This document shows positions 17,947-29,555 of a stretch of 47,065 nucleotides of DNA, one piece after another. The stretch's first letter is position 1; every line of letters starts with the position of its first letter. Source of the stretch: an uncultured archaeon (GTDB lineage: Archaea; Nanobdellota; Nanobdellia; Woesearchaeales; UBA583); NCBI GenBank assembly GCA_937138345.1, contig CAKZOW010000094.1, forward strand, positions 1 to 47,065, written 5' to 3'. The position numbers and the translations under genes were made by a program. The notes under the pieces are model-generated. The model had not been told where the DNA came from and searched no databases. It saw nothing but the letters and a program-made list of their open reading frames with translations.

Positions 17947-18522
17947 ATGGCAAAAGTTGTAGTTAAATCAAAAGTTAAAAAAGCAAAAAGAAAATTTCCA
18001 GTTGAAATTAAAGCACCAGAATATTTAAATTCAATGACTTTAGGGCACAGTGAAGTTTCAGATTTATCATCATTAATTGGAAAAACTTCAAAAATTAATA
18101 TGATGTATGTTAGTGGTAATGTAAAAAACCAAAATGTGAGATTAACATTTAAAATTATTGAAGCTAGTTCAGGACTTGCAAAAACTACTGTTAAAGTATA
18201 TGAACAAATTCCTTATTACTTAAGAAGACATGTTAAAAAAGGTTCAGATTTAATTGAATCATCATTTGAAGTTGTAAGTAAAGATGGTATTGCTCTTAAA
18301 GTTAAACCATTTGCAGTTACAAAAGCAAATATTTCATCATTAGTTTCTTCATCAGTAAGAGCTAAAATTGAAGAATTAATTTCACAAGATGCTTCAGAAA
18401 AAACAGCAGATGAATTTGTTTCTTCAGTAATTTCAGGAAAAATTCAAACTGTTTTTAGAAATGAATTAAAGAAAATTACTCCTATGAAATCATTTGAATT
18501 CAGAAGAGTTGAATTAGCTTAA
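17947..18522 (+). CDS. rps3ae: 30S ribosomal protein eS1 (S3Ae)
   Basis: 191 residues of the archaeal/eukaryotic eS1 family, present at the platform near the mRNA exit site. Recognisable segments are KRKFPVEIKAPEYLNSMTLG near the N-terminus, NVRLTFKIIEASSGLAKTTV in the middle and IPYYLRRHVKKGSDLIE. The ATG follows the uS15 stop by two bases, showing translational coupling or at least one transcript. After the stop come two 7-bp hairpins. Codon use matches the other highly expressed genes here. Confidence 0.93.
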   Translation: MAKVVVKSKVKKAKRKFPVEIKAPEYLNSMTLGHSEVSDLSSLIGKTSKINMMYVSGNVKNQNVRLTFKIIEASSGLAKTTVKVYEQIPYYLRRHVKKGSDLIESSFEVVSKDGIALKVKPFAVTKANISSLVSSSVRAKIEELISQDASEKTADEFVSSVISGKIQTVFRNELKKITPMKSFEFRRVELA

Positions 18523-18527
18523 TCTTT

Positions 18528-18566
18528 CCAAGAATATTTTTCTTGGATGAAATGGTTTTCCATTTC
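18528..18566 (+). terminator. Tandem hairpins after eS1
   Basis: Two adjacent perfect hairpins: CCAAGAA/TTCTTGG with loop TATTT (18528-18546) and GAAATGG/CCATTTC with loop TTTT (18549-18566). They separate the uS15-eS1 operon from rpoL, which has its own TATA-like box, so they may end or stabilise the transcript. There is no long T-run. Confidence 0.5.
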
Positions 18567-18620
18567 TCCTAACTAATGTTTACAAAGATTTAAGATATCT
18601 TTTAAACATAATTATTAAAA

Positions 18621-18875
18621 ATGCAAATTTTAGAAAAAGAATCAGATGACAAAATTTTAAGAATTCTAGTTGATAGTGATGAAGAATCTCTATTTTCTTT
18701 ACTTAAAGTGTATTTAATGGACATGGCTGATGTTGATATCGCAGGATATACAAAAGAACACCACCTTGTTGACAAAACAGAATTTTTTCTTAAAGTAACA
18801 AAAGGAACTCCTGAAGAAGTTTTCAAAAAAGGTTTAGCTTTAGCTAAAAAAGATTTAGAATCTAAAAAACTTTAG
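18621..18875 (+). CDS. rpoL: RNA polymerase subunit L (RPB11-like)
   Basis: 84 residues, the size of archaeal RpoL. The fold elements of the RPB11/L family are seen: MQILEKESDDKILRILVD, then EESLFSLLKVYLMDMADV (helix of the dimer with subunit D), then GYTKEHHLVDKTEFFLKV, then a long C-terminal helix. With RpoD it forms the assembly platform of the enzyme. A TATA-like TCTTTTAAACAT precedes the start by about 15-20 nt. The stop codon lies in an 8-bp palindrome (18859-18878) followed by five T. An unrelated reading frame runs on the other strand and is ignored. Confidence 0.88.
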   Translation: MQILEKESDDKILRILVDSDEESLFSLLKVYLMDMADVDIAGYTKEHHLVDKTEFFLKVTKGTPEEVFKKGLALAKKDLESKKL

Positions 18876-18913
18876 ATTTTTAATCTTATACTATTTATTT
18901 TATGTAATGAACA

Positions 18914-19330
18914 ATGGCAGTAATAGGTTTTAATTTTAATAAGTTTGATTGTATGAGGGAAGGTAAGGCTTCAGGTAGTATTGAAGTGAAACATACTATT
19001 CATATTGATGCAGTTTCAAAGACTCCTCTTCATGTAGGGGGTGGGTCATCTGATGTTTTAAAAGTTGAATTCGGATTTGATGTATCTTATGGTCAGGGCG
19101 TTGGGAGCATTTCTTTAACTGGGGATGTAGTATATACTGATACTAAAGAAATTATTGATGAATCTTTGAAATCTTGGTCTTCAGAAAAAAAATTACCTTC
19201 TATGGTTGAAGAACAAGTTCAAAAATTCATTTATTCGAAGGTGATTTTAAAAGCACTACAGTTATCTGATGATTTAAATTTACCTGCACCAATCCCTCTT
19301 CCGAATGTGAGTTTTCAAGCAAAAAAGTAA
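18914..19330 (+). CDS. SecB-like chaperone-fold protein
   Basis: 138 residues. The order is a beta-rich N-terminal two thirds (KVEFGFDVSYGQGVGSISLTG, then DVVYTDTKEIIDESLKSW) followed by a helical C-terminus ending LNLPAPIPLPNVSFQ. This layout resembles the SecB fold: a four-stranded sheet, then two helices, then a Pro-rich end. SecB-like proteins are widespread in small archaeal genomes, where the role is uncertain. They may bind unfolded secreted proteins, which would suit an organism with such large surface proteins (inference). The assignment rests on the pattern, not on an alignment. A T-rich tract with a small hairpin follows the stop. Confidence 0.55.
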   Translation: MAVIGFNFNKFDCMREGKASGSIEVKHTIHIDAVSKTPLHVGGGSSDVLKVEFGFDVSYGQGVGSISLTGDVVYTDTKEIIDESLKSWSSEKKLPSMVEEQVQKFIYSKVILKALQLSDDLNLPAPIPLPNVSFQAKK

Positions 19331-19394
19331 TTTTTTTCAAAAATTGTCTTTTTTGAGGTCCTATTATATATAGTTTTTGGTAATAAACAAAAAA

Positions 19395-19404
19395 CTTTAT
19401 AAAG
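19395..19404 (+). promoter_or_regulatory. TATA box of the tRNA-Tyr transcript
   Basis: CTTTATAAAG lies about 40 nt before the mature tRNA-Tyr. The three tRNAs that follow are spaced 57-74 nt apart with no clear box between, so they may share this promoter. Confidence 0.55.
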
Positions 19405-19440
19405 GGTTTCTAGTTAATTTTTATTAGGAGCACCAATCAT

Positions 19441-19584
19441 CCGAACATAGCTCAATTGGTAGAGCGGTCGGCTGTAACTTATTTCCACGACTGGCACATG
19501 TGCTAGGATGAGTTGGGATCAGCCACCACTTTTGGCTTTCTAGCAGAGCCCGACAGGTTCCCGGTTCAAGTCCGGGTGTTCGGA
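19441..19584 (+). tRNA. tRNA-Tyr (GTA) with a 71-nt intron
   Basis: Exons: acceptor CCGAACA/TGTTCGG with discriminator A, D arm GCTC/GAGC, anticodon stem GTCGG/CCGAC, anticodon GTA, T arm CCCGG/CCGGG. The intron runs 19478-19548 between positions 37 and 38. A canonical bulge-helix-bulge is visible: the 4-bp helix CTGT (19472-19475) with GCAG (19543-19546) is flanked by 3-nt bulges AAC and AGC, and cleavage falls after the second base of each bulge. At 71 nt the intron is long for an archaeal tRNA. Confidence 0.95.
19478..19548 (+). other. tRNA-Tyr intron
   Basis: The intron is structured: TGCTAG near 19500 can pair with CTAGCA near 19540, enclosing an AGCCA/TGGCT hairpin, and GCAC/GTGC forms another. 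A box C-like GGATGAG is present but no box D (CTGA), so I do not call a C/D guide RNA. Confidence 0.8.
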
Positions 19585-19641
19585 CGTTTCCTAGGGTCTA
19601 AGTGGAAAAGATCTTTAGTGTAACTCCAATTAATACGTTTG

Positions 19642-19716
19642 GCCCAAGTAGTGTAGTCCGGCCTATCATGACGCCCTGTCGAGGCGTCGACCCGGGTTCG
19701 AATCCCGGCTTGGGCG
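19642..19716 (+). tRNA. tRNA-Asp (GTC)
   Basis: Acceptor GCCCAAG/CTTGGGC with discriminator G, anticodon stem GACGCC/GGCGTC with loop CTGTCGA (anticodon GTC), T arm CCCGG/CCGGG with TTCGAAT. No intron; no encoded CCA. Confidence 0.95.
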
Positions 19717-19790
19717 TATTTAATGAAATGTCATACCAGACAATAGGCATTTCTTTTCGCGATTTTTTCGCATATCTCATACATAATTAT

Positions 19791-19864
19791 GAGCCGTTAG
19801 CTCAGTCTGGTAGAGCACTGGACTTTTAATCCAGGTGTCGCGGGTTCGAATCCCGTACGGCTCG
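19791..19864 (+). tRNA. tRNA-Lys (TTT)
   Basis: Acceptor GAGCCGT/ACGGCTC with discriminator G, D arm GCTC/GAGC, anticodon stem CTGGA/TCCAG with loop CTTTTAA (anticodon TTT), T arm CGGG/CCCG with TTCGAAT. It ends 21 nt before the rpoH start, so the RNA polymerase operon may be transcribed through this tRNA. Confidence 0.95.
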
Positions 19865-19885
19865 TTACCATATACCGGTTAAAAA

Positions 19886-20113
19886 GTGGAAACTCAAAAT
19901 TTTCTTATCCCTAAGCATACTAAACTTACTTCAGAAGAAGTTGATGCTATATTATTAAAATTCTCAATAGAAAATACTTCTAAATTGCCTAGAATCCATA
20001 AAGGAGACCCTGCATTAGCAGAATTAGGTGTAGAAGTAGGTGATGTGATTGAAATTGTTAGATCTTCTTTCGCAGGAAACAATAACAAATACTACAGGGT
20101 GGTTGTTGATTAA
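19886..20113 (+). CDS. rpoH: RNA polymerase subunit H (RPB5 C-terminal-like)
   Basis: 75 residues, matching archaeal RpoH, which equals only the C-terminal part of eukaryotic RPB5. Motifs: FLIPKHTKLTSEE, then KLPRIHKGDPALAELGVEVGD, then VIEIVRSS and YYRVVVD. The start is GTG at 19886; no ATG is better placed. It opens the operon rpoH-rpoB''-rpoB'-rpoA'-rpoA'', whose genes are separated by fewer than ten bases. It sits in the jaw of the enzyme and is needed for assembly and promoter opening. Confidence 0.93.
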   Translation: METQNFLIPKHTKLTSEEVDAILLKFSIENTSKLPRIHKGDPALAELGVEVGDVIEIVRSSFAGNNNKYYRVVVD

Positions 20114-20121
20114 ATACAAAA

Positions 20122-21603
20122 ATGGAATATAAAGAAGTTCTTAAGTCTTATTTTGAAAATAACTCTCTTGTTGAGAGTCAACTAAGGTCATATAATTATT
20201 TTATTGACGAAGGTTTAAAAGACATTGTTTTAGGTTTTGATAGGTCTTCAATTCCTGAATATTTGCTTGAAGTTTATGATGAAGTTAATTTAAAAATCGA
20301 GGATGTTTGGTTAGGAGAACCATCACACACAGAAGTTGACGGTTCCGTTACTAAATTAACTCCGTCTCTTGCAAGACACAGAGGTTTAACATACGCAGCA
20401 CCTTTATTTTTGAAGTTATCAACTACTATTGGGACTCAAAAAGATGAATTTGATGTTCAAATTGCAAAAATGCCTATTATGCTTAAATCTGCAAGGTGTA
20501 TTTTAACTCCTATGTCTAGAGAAGAGCTTATTAAAGCAGGCGAGGATCCAGATGAGCCAGGTGGGTACTTTGTAGTTAATGGAACTGAAAAAGTAGTTGT
20601 ACTTATGGAAGATTTAGCATTAAATAAATTCTTTATCGAAGATATTCATGCTGAAGAGCCTATGGGTAGGATGTTCTCAGAGAGAGGTGTCTATAAATCT
20701 CTTCAAGAAATTAAAAGACTAAAAGATGGTTCCTATGCTTATACATTTGGAAATTTTAAGAATATTCCACTTTTCTTATTAATTAAAACATTAGGTATAT
20801 TATCCGATAAAGAAATTGTGTCTCTTACAGAAGTTACTGAAGGAGATGTAATTTTTCAAATGTCAGAATTCTCAGCAGTTTCTACTGTTGAGGAAGCTGA
20901 AGAAATTTTATCCAAAAGATTCAATCTTGTTGGATCTCAAAAAGAAAAAGCTGATAGATTATCCTTTTATTTAGATAACTTTGTTTTACCTCATGTAGGT
21001 GTTAAAGAAGAAAATAGAGTAGATAAAGCTAGATTAATTTGTAAATTATTTAAGAGATACTTCCAAGTTGTTGGTGGTCATGGTGCAACTGATGATAAAG
21101 ATAATTTCTCAAATAAGAGAGTTAAATTAGTAGGTCAATTATTTGAGCATTTATTTGTTAATAATTTCAATGATTTAATTGTTGATATTTTAACTAATTT
21201 CCAAAGAATGATTAAAAGAGGGAGATTCTCATCAATGAAAATCATTATTAGAGAACAATTACTTACTCAAAAAATCAATTCAGCTTTAGCAATTGGAACT
21301 TGGTCTGATGGTAGAAAAGGTGTTTCACAATATCTGAAAAGAGAAAATTACTTCGATATGCTCTCACACCTAACTAGAGTAGTTTCACCTTTATCAACAT
21401 CACAAGAAAACTTTAGTGCAAGGGAGTTACACTCAACTCACTTTGGAAGATTATGTCCTGTAGAAACTCCTGAGGGTCACAGTATTGGTCTGAGGAAAAA
21501 TTTGTCATTAATGGCAAATGTTACTTATAAAACTGTAGATACTAGAGAAGAATTAGTTTCAACTCTTAAGGAACTTGGACTTAATGTTGGAGGTAAAAAT
21601 TAA
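20122..21603 (+). CDS. rpoB2: RNA polymerase subunit B'' (N-terminal half of B)
   Basis: 493 residues. It covers the protrusion, lobe and fork of the second largest subunit: LTPSLARHRGLTYAAPL, then GGYFVVNGTEKVVVLMEDLALN, the VGGHGATDDKDNFSNKRVKL fork segment, and it ends just after LCPVETPEGHSIGLRKNLSL. The B subunit is split into B'' and B', as in several archaeal groups. The break lies at the usual site and the next gene starts six bases after this stop. Together the two parts form one side of the active-site cleft and contact the RNA-DNA hybrid. Confidence 0.96.
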   Translation: MEYKEVLKSYFENNSLVESQLRSYNYFIDEGLKDIVLGFDRSSIPEYLLEVYDEVNLKIEDVWLGEPSHTEVDGSVTKLTPSLARHRGLTYAAPLFLKLSTTIGTQKDEFDVQIAKMPIMLKSARCILTPMSREELIKAGEDPDEPGGYFVVNGTEKVVVLMEDLALNKFFIEDIHAEEPMGRMFSERGVYKSLQEIKRLKDGSYAYTFGNFKNIPLFLLIKTLGILSDKEIVSLTEVTEGDVIFQMSEFSAVSTVEEAEEILSKRFNLVGSQKEKADRLSFYLDNFVLPHVGVKEENRVDKARLICKLFKRYFQVVGGHGATDDKDNFSNKRVKLVGQLFEHLFVNNFNDLIVDILTNFQRMIKRGRFSSMKIIIREQLLTQKINSALAIGTWSDGRKGVSQYLKRENYFDMLSHLTRVVSPLSTSQENFSARELHSTHFGRLCPVETPEGHSIGLRKNLSLMANVTYKTVDTREELVSTLKELGLNVGGKN

Positions 21604-21609
21604 TTAAAA

Positions 21610-23418
21610 ATGGGAGATGTATTTTTAAATGAAACTTATGTTGGGTCAGTTGATGACTCACATGGATTTGTGGCTAATTTCCGTGCTAGAAGAAGATCAG
21701 GTGAAGTTGGTGAAGAAGCTAATATTTATCATGATAAAGATCAAGATTATATTTATATTGAATCAGGTCCGGGAAGAGTTAGAAGGCCTTTGATTGTTGT
21801 TGAAAATGGAAAGTCAAAATTAACTGCAGATGTAGTTAAAAAATTAAAATCTAAGGAAATTGGTTATGATGATTTAATTAAAACAGGAGTTATTGAATAT
21901 TTAGATGCATTAGAGGAAAATGATGCATATACTTGTTTTGATGAAAAAGAATTAACTAAGGAGCACACTCACTTAGAAATTGCGCCAATGCTTATGTTTG
22001 GTCTAAATACGGGAACAGTTCCTTTCTCAGATTATGATGAGCCAGGACGTTTAATGAGGGGTCAAAAAACAGTTAAACAAGGAGTTGGAATGTATGCTCT
22101 GAATTATTTACAAAGAAAAGAAACAGATAGAAATTTACTTGTAAATCCTCAAAAACCTTTAGTTGAAACATATGTTTATGAATTACTTAAATTTGATACT
22201 CACCCTGCAGGTCAAAATATGACTATTGCTATTATGAGTTTTGAAGGATATAACATGGAGGATGGTTTAATTTTAAATCAATCTTCAGTAGATAGAGGTA
22301 TGCAGAGATCATTTTACTACAAAGTACACTCAGAAGCTGAAATTAAATATCCTGGTGGTCTTCAAGATAGAATTGAGATGCCAAATAAAGAAATTAAAGG
22401 GTATAGACTTGAAGAAGATTACAGATTACTTGAAGATGATGGTGTTGTATATCTAGGACAATACGTACAAACAGGAGATGTTATTGTAGGTAAAGTTTCA
22501 CCTCCTAAATTCATTGAGGAAATCGAAGGATTTGGTCAAATGGTTAATATGAATATTGATTCATCCCATTCATTAAAAGAAGATGAGAAAGGAGTTGTTT
22601 CATCAATTTATGTTATCGAAAATAGTGGTGGAGAAAAAGAAGTAAATGTATTACTAAGAGATCAAAGATTGCCAGTAGTTGGAGATAAATTTGCTTCAAG
22701 ACACGGTCAAAAAGGAGTTTTAGGTGGTTTATTTAGACAATCTGATATGCCATTTACAGAAAATGGGATCGTTCCAGATGCTATTTTCTCACCTCACTCA
22801 ATTCCTTCACGTAAAACAGTTTCACACGTAATGGAAGTTTTAGCAGGAAAAGTTGCAGCTCTTAGAGGTAAAACTGTTGATGGTAACCCATTTGATGGAG
22901 AAAAAGAATCAGATCTAAGAGATCAACTAAAAGAATTTGGTTTTAACCCAACAGGTGCTGAAGTTATGTATGATCCTAAAACAGGTAAGAGAATGAAAGC
23001 AGAAATTTATGTTGGTTCTCTTTATTATTTAAGACTAAAACACCAAGTAGAAAACAAAATCCAAGCAAGAGGTACTGGTCCAGTTCAGCTACTTACAAGA
23101 CAACCTGCAGAAGGAAGAATTAGAGGAGGAGGTCTAAAATTAGGAGAAATGGAGAAAGATGCTTTAATTTCACACGGAGCATCATTACTGCTTAAAGAGA
23201 GATTCTCTTCAGATCAAACAACAGCTCTTATTTGTAAAAACTGTGGTTATTTAGCAGATCCATATCTGTTTAACTACAAGAGTAAGTGTCCAATTTGTTC
23301 AGATTCCAAATTCGAAGAAATTGAGCTAGCCTATGCATTCAAATTATTTATGAATGAATTAAGGTCACTTGGAGTAAATCCAACCTTTAGTACAAAAGAT
23401 AGGTTTTTTAATAACTAA
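21610..23418 (+). CDS. rpoB1: RNA polymerase subunit B' (C-terminal half of B)
   Basis: 602 residues, completing B''. Visible are the catalytic-region segments MSFEGYNMEDGLILNQSSVDRG and GDKFASRHGQKGVLGGLFRQ, the QPAEGRIRGGGLKLGEMEKD anchor, and a zinc ribbon CKNCG with CPICS near the C-terminus. The start follows the B'' stop after a short AT spacer with no clear Shine-Dalgarno sequence, as for other operon-internal genes here. It carries part of the wall and clamp connectors and the hybrid-binding region. Confidence 0.96.
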   Translation: MGDVFLNETYVGSVDDSHGFVANFRARRRSGEVGEEANIYHDKDQDYIYIESGPGRVRRPLIVVENGKSKLTADVVKKLKSKEIGYDDLIKTGVIEYLDALEENDAYTCFDEKELTKEHTHLEIAPMLMFGLNTGTVPFSDYDEPGRLMRGQKTVKQGVGMYALNYLQRKETDRNLLVNPQKPLVETYVYELLKFDTHPAGQNMTIAIMSFEGYNMEDGLILNQSSVDRGMQRSFYYKVHSEAEIKYPGGLQDRIEMPNKEIKGYRLEEDYRLLEDDGVVYLGQYVQTGDVIVGKVSPPKFIEEIEGFGQMVNMNIDSSHSLKEDEKGVVSSIYVIENSGGEKEVNVLLRDQRLPVVGDKFASRHGQKGVLGGLFRQSDMPFTENGIVPDAIFSPHSIPSRKTVSHVMEVLAGKVAALRGKTVDGNPFDGEKESDLRDQLKEFGFNPTGAEVMYDPKTGKRMKAEIYVGSLYYLRLKHQVENKIQARGTGPVQLLTRQPAEGRIRGGGLKLGEMEKDALISHGASLLLKERFSSDQTTALICKNCGYLADPYLFNYKSKCPICSDSKFEEIELAYAFKLFMNELRSLGVNPTFSTKDRFFNN

Positions 23419-23420
23419 AA

Positions 23421-27252
<3,832 letters not shown>

Positions 27253-27288
27253 ACTTAACTTTATATATTTTTTTTTAATTCTTTTTTT

Positions 27289-27780
27289 ATGAATGTTATT
27301 GAGTGTTTTTTATATGGGACTCTTCCAGAAGAAATAGTTTCTGATAATATTGTTGATTATGTGGAACAAATGTATTCTAGTAAAAACACCTTTAAAGTAA
27401 AACAAGTTCAAGAAGGAGTAAATCCTTCAAAAGTGTTAGATGGAATAATAGGTTACTATTCAGGATATTTAATGCCATATCTATCAGAACCTCAAAACTT
27501 AAAATCTTTAATTTATGTAGATATAGATAATAAAAGATTGATTAGGGATTTTTTTGGTTATAATTTTGAAGAACAAAGAGATTCTTATGTTTATAATTCA
27601 AATCCAACTCATACTTATGTTAGAGGCTCATTTTTAGATATTTTAAGGAATTTTATGGATTCAAATTATGTTCTAGCAGTGAATAGAAAGCATCAAGAAC
27701 TTCTTTCTACAACTCAGAAAAAATTTATGGAATTGGATTTTGAGACAGTTAATTCTTTGGATGATTTTTTATCTCAATAG
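27289..27780 (+). CDS. Protein of unknown function, 163 residues
   Basis: No family recognised. The product is soluble, with no signal or membrane helix. It begins MNVIECFLYGTLPEEIVSDN and has several Tyr- and Asp-rich segments (GIIGYYSGYLMPYLSEPQN, SLIYVDIDNKRLIRDFFGYN). A TATA-like TTTATATATTTTTT lies about 20-30 nt before the start, so it has its own promoter although it follows the RNA polymerase operon. In many archaea rpl30e and nusA occupy this place; here this gene and an OsmC-like gene intervene. Confidence 0.7.
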   Translation: MNVIECFLYGTLPEEIVSDNIVDYVEQMYSSKNTFKVKQVQEGVNPSKVLDGIIGYYSGYLMPYLSEPQNLKSLIYVDIDNKRLIRDFFGYNFEEQRDSYVYNSNPTHTYVRGSFLDILRNFMDSNYVLAVNRKHQELLSTTQKKFMELDFETVNSLDDFLSQ

Positions 27781-27845
27781 TAATCCTTGTATAATTACTT
27801 TGTTGAGTTACAATTATTTATATTTTTTAAGTTTTTATTTTAGTT

Positions 27846-28262
27846 ATGTATCCATTAACATTTAGAGGTAAGGTATCTACTAGTTTTGAAGAAAATCAGT
27901 GGAATTTAGCATTAAAAGATATTGTAAGGGTGGGTATTCCGCCGGAATTTGGTGGCGATTCAGGAGTAATTTCCCCAGAAGAGTTATTTTTAGGTTCAAT
28001 TATTAATTGCTATGTTGGAACATTTAAAGTAGTTTGTAAAAACTCAAATCTTTTTTTTGAGACATTATCTATTGATGGGACTCTTATTATGGATAAGAAT
28101 GAAAAAGGAAAACCTTGGATGAAGCAAGTAATTTTAGATGTTTATGTTAGTGATTTTTCAGATAAAGACAGATTAGAGGGTATTTCTAAGGTTACTCAAC
28201 ATAATTGCTTTGTACATAATTCTGTTAAAAGCGAAATTATAGTTAATTTGCATCATCTATGA
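27846..28262 (+). CDS. OsmC-like peroxiredoxin-family protein
   Basis: 138 residues. OsmC-family hallmarks are present: PPEFGGDSGVISPEELFLGS leading into INCYVGTF with the first conserved Cys, and HNCFVHNSV carrying the second Cys near the C-terminus. The family reduces organic hydroperoxides through a pair of cysteines in a dimer. A TATA box lies at 27814-27826. The stop codon TGA is in a 6-bp palindrome (28251-28264) directly followed by five T, which looks like an intrinsic-type terminator. It belongs functionally with the flavodiiron and glutaredoxin genes as oxidative defence (inference). Confidence 0.85.
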   Translation: MYPLTFRGKVSTSFEENQWNLALKDIVRVGIPPEFGGDSGVISPEELFLGSIINCYVGTFKVVCKNSNLFFETLSIDGTLIMDKNEKGKPWMKQVILDVYVSDFSDKDRLEGISKVTQHNCFVHNSVKSEIIVNLHHL

Positions 28263-28289
28263 TGTTTTTAGAAAAAATTAAATGAAGAT

Positions 28290-28535
28290 TTATTCTTCTT
28301 CTTTAAATTGCATTAAAGCTTTTGCTGATTTGTTGTATAGTTGTTTTGCTTTTACTTTGTGAATTGCAAATTCTCCAACTAATGTTTGAAGATCTAATTC
28401 TTTACCTTCTTCTTTTTTCTTTTCGATTCTTTTTTCAATGGAATTAATTAAATCTAACATTCCTTTGAATCTTCCATTATCTAATACTAATGCTTCTTTT
28501 TTTGTTAATTTTAACTTAAATGTTTCTTCAGTCAT
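28290..28535 (-). CDS. Small helical protein of unknown function
   Basis: 81 residues, convergent with the OsmC-like gene. Composition is dominated by Lys, Glu and Leu with an amphipathic pattern (MTEETFKLKLTKKEALVLDN, then DLINSIEKRIEKKKEEGKEL), so it is mainly alpha-helical. No known domain. The minus strand has CATTTAAATACT about 30 nt before the ATG (28555-28567), a likely TATA box. The stop lies in the loop of GAAGA-ataaa-TCTTC. Confidence 0.6.
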   Translation of the reverse strand: MTEETFKLKLTKKEALVLDNGRFKGMLDLINSIEKRIEKKKEEGKELDLQTLVGEFAIHKVKAKQLYNKSAKALMQFKEEE

Positions 28536-28583
28536 AGTAATAAAAAAACATTTTAGTATTTAAATGTTAGGTTCATTACCCTT

Positions 28584-28749
28584 ATATTTATAAATGCTTT
28601 AGTGTTATTTTTACTAAGAAGAAAGAGATGAGAAGGTGGAAACACTGGAGTAAGCTCTTTTTTATAATCTGTAAAAAGATTTACTTGATTCTTTCTTCTA
28701 AAAATAAATAATATATAGGTCTTTGAGATCTATATTCTACTTATAAAAA
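28584..28749 (+). promoter_or_regulatory. Promoter and long structured leader of the eL30-uS12-uS7 operon
   Basis: The TATA box ATATTTATAAATG lies at 28585-28597, about 150 nt before the ATG. Most mRNAs here look leaderless, so a leader of roughly 125 nt is unusual. It can form GGTG-GAAA-CACT, a stem capped by a GNRA tetraloop near 28636-28648, flanked by GAG/CTC pairing and purine-rich internal loops. A 27-codon frame begins at the ATG at 28628 but resembles nothing known. Confidence 0.5.
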
Positions 28750-29121
28750 ATGTCAGAATTAAACACTGAAATGTATGCTGAAGAAACTCCGGCAAATGAA
28801 ATGAAAGGTTTTACTAAATCATTTGTTAAAAGAGGAAAGCAAAAAAAAGTAGAAGATAAAGATGTAACTGAACTTCTTGCATATGCAAGAGAGAACAAAT
28901 TACTTCTAGGTGCTAAAATTACAGAAAAATCCTTCAAAAAAGGAGCTGTAGAAAAAGTATATGTATCTTCTAACTGTGATGAGCTAATGCTCAGAAAATT
29001 AGAGCACTATGCTGCAATTCTCAAAGTAGATGTAGTAAAAGTTGAATTAAATAGTGATGAACTAGGACAAAAATTAGCTAAACCATTTATGGTGTCCTGT
29101 GTTTGTGTGAGGTCTAACTAA
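28750..29121 (+). CDS. rpl30e: 50S ribosomal protein eL30 with N-terminal extension
   Basis: 123 residues; the usual archaeal eL30 is about 100. The core begins near residue 36 ([20 protein letters not shown]) and contains [20 protein letters not shown], typical of the L7Ae/L30e kink-turn-binding fold. It ends [13 protein letters not shown]. The first 35 residues form an extra charged extension. It heads an operon with uS12 and uS7, the archaeal 'streptomycin' cluster order, although separated here from rpoA''. Eukaryotic L30 represses its own RNA through a kink-turn; the structured leader makes such control conceivable here. Confidence 0.85.
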   Translation: MSELNTEMYAEETPANEMKGFTKSFVKRGKQKKVEDKDVTELLAYARENKLLLGAKITEKSFKKGAVEKVYVSSNCDELMLRKLEHYAAILKVDVVKVELNSDELGQKLAKPFMVSCVCVRSN

Positions 29122-29123
29122 AA

Positions 29124-29546
29124 ATGTCAAGAAAAACTAACGGATTATTTGCTGCAAAAAAGTTAATCCAAAAAAGAAAAGATTTTAAAAAGAAAAAAGT
29201 AGATTTACTAGCTAAAGCTAAATATGATCCACTTGAAAATGCAGATCAAGCTAAAGGAATTGTACTTGAGAAAACAACTAGGGAAGCTAAACAGCCAAAC
29301 TCAGCATTAAGAAAATGTGTAGTTGTTCAATTATCAAAAAACGGAAAGTCAATTACTGCGTTCCTACCTGGAAACAATGCTTCAAAAATGGTTAATGAAC
29401 ACGATGAAGTAATGGTTGAAGGAATTGGAGGAATTAAAGGAAAGTCCAAAGGAGATATTCCGGGTGTACGTTGGAAAGTTATCCAAGTTAATGGTCAATC
29501 ATTAAAAGCGCTAACTAAAGGTAAACTTGAGAGGGCAAGGAAATAA
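29124..29546 (+). CDS. rps12: 30S ribosomal protein uS12
   Basis: 140 residues, archaeal length. The highly conserved decoding-centre loops are seen in [20 protein letters not shown] and in [15 protein letters not shown], with [10 protein letters not shown] between. It starts two bases after eL30, in the same operon. It monitors codon-anticodon pairing in the ribosomal A site. Confidence 0.96.
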   Translation: MSRKTNGLFAAKKLIQKRKDFKKKKVDLLAKAKYDPLENADQAKGIVLEKTTREAKQPNSALRKCVVVQLSKNGKSITAFLPGNNASKMVNEHDEVMVEGIGGIKGKSKGDIPGVRWKVIQVNGQSLKALTKGKLERARK

Positions 29547-29555
29547 ACTTAAAAA

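Noticed and set aside
19478-19548. C/D-box guide RNA inside the tRNA-Tyr intron
   Set aside because: Only a partial box C (GGATGAG) is seen and no box D.
19598-19829. Short frames overlapping the tRNA-Asp and tRNA-Lys genes
   Set aside because: They arise from the GC-richer tRNA sequences and have no protein-like features.
28628-28711. A 27-codon frame beginning MRRWKHWSK in the eL30 leader, considered as ribosomal protein eL41
   Set aside because: Its second half is hydrophobic (LFFIICKKIYLILSS), unlike the fully basic eL41, and it overlaps a plausible RNA structure.
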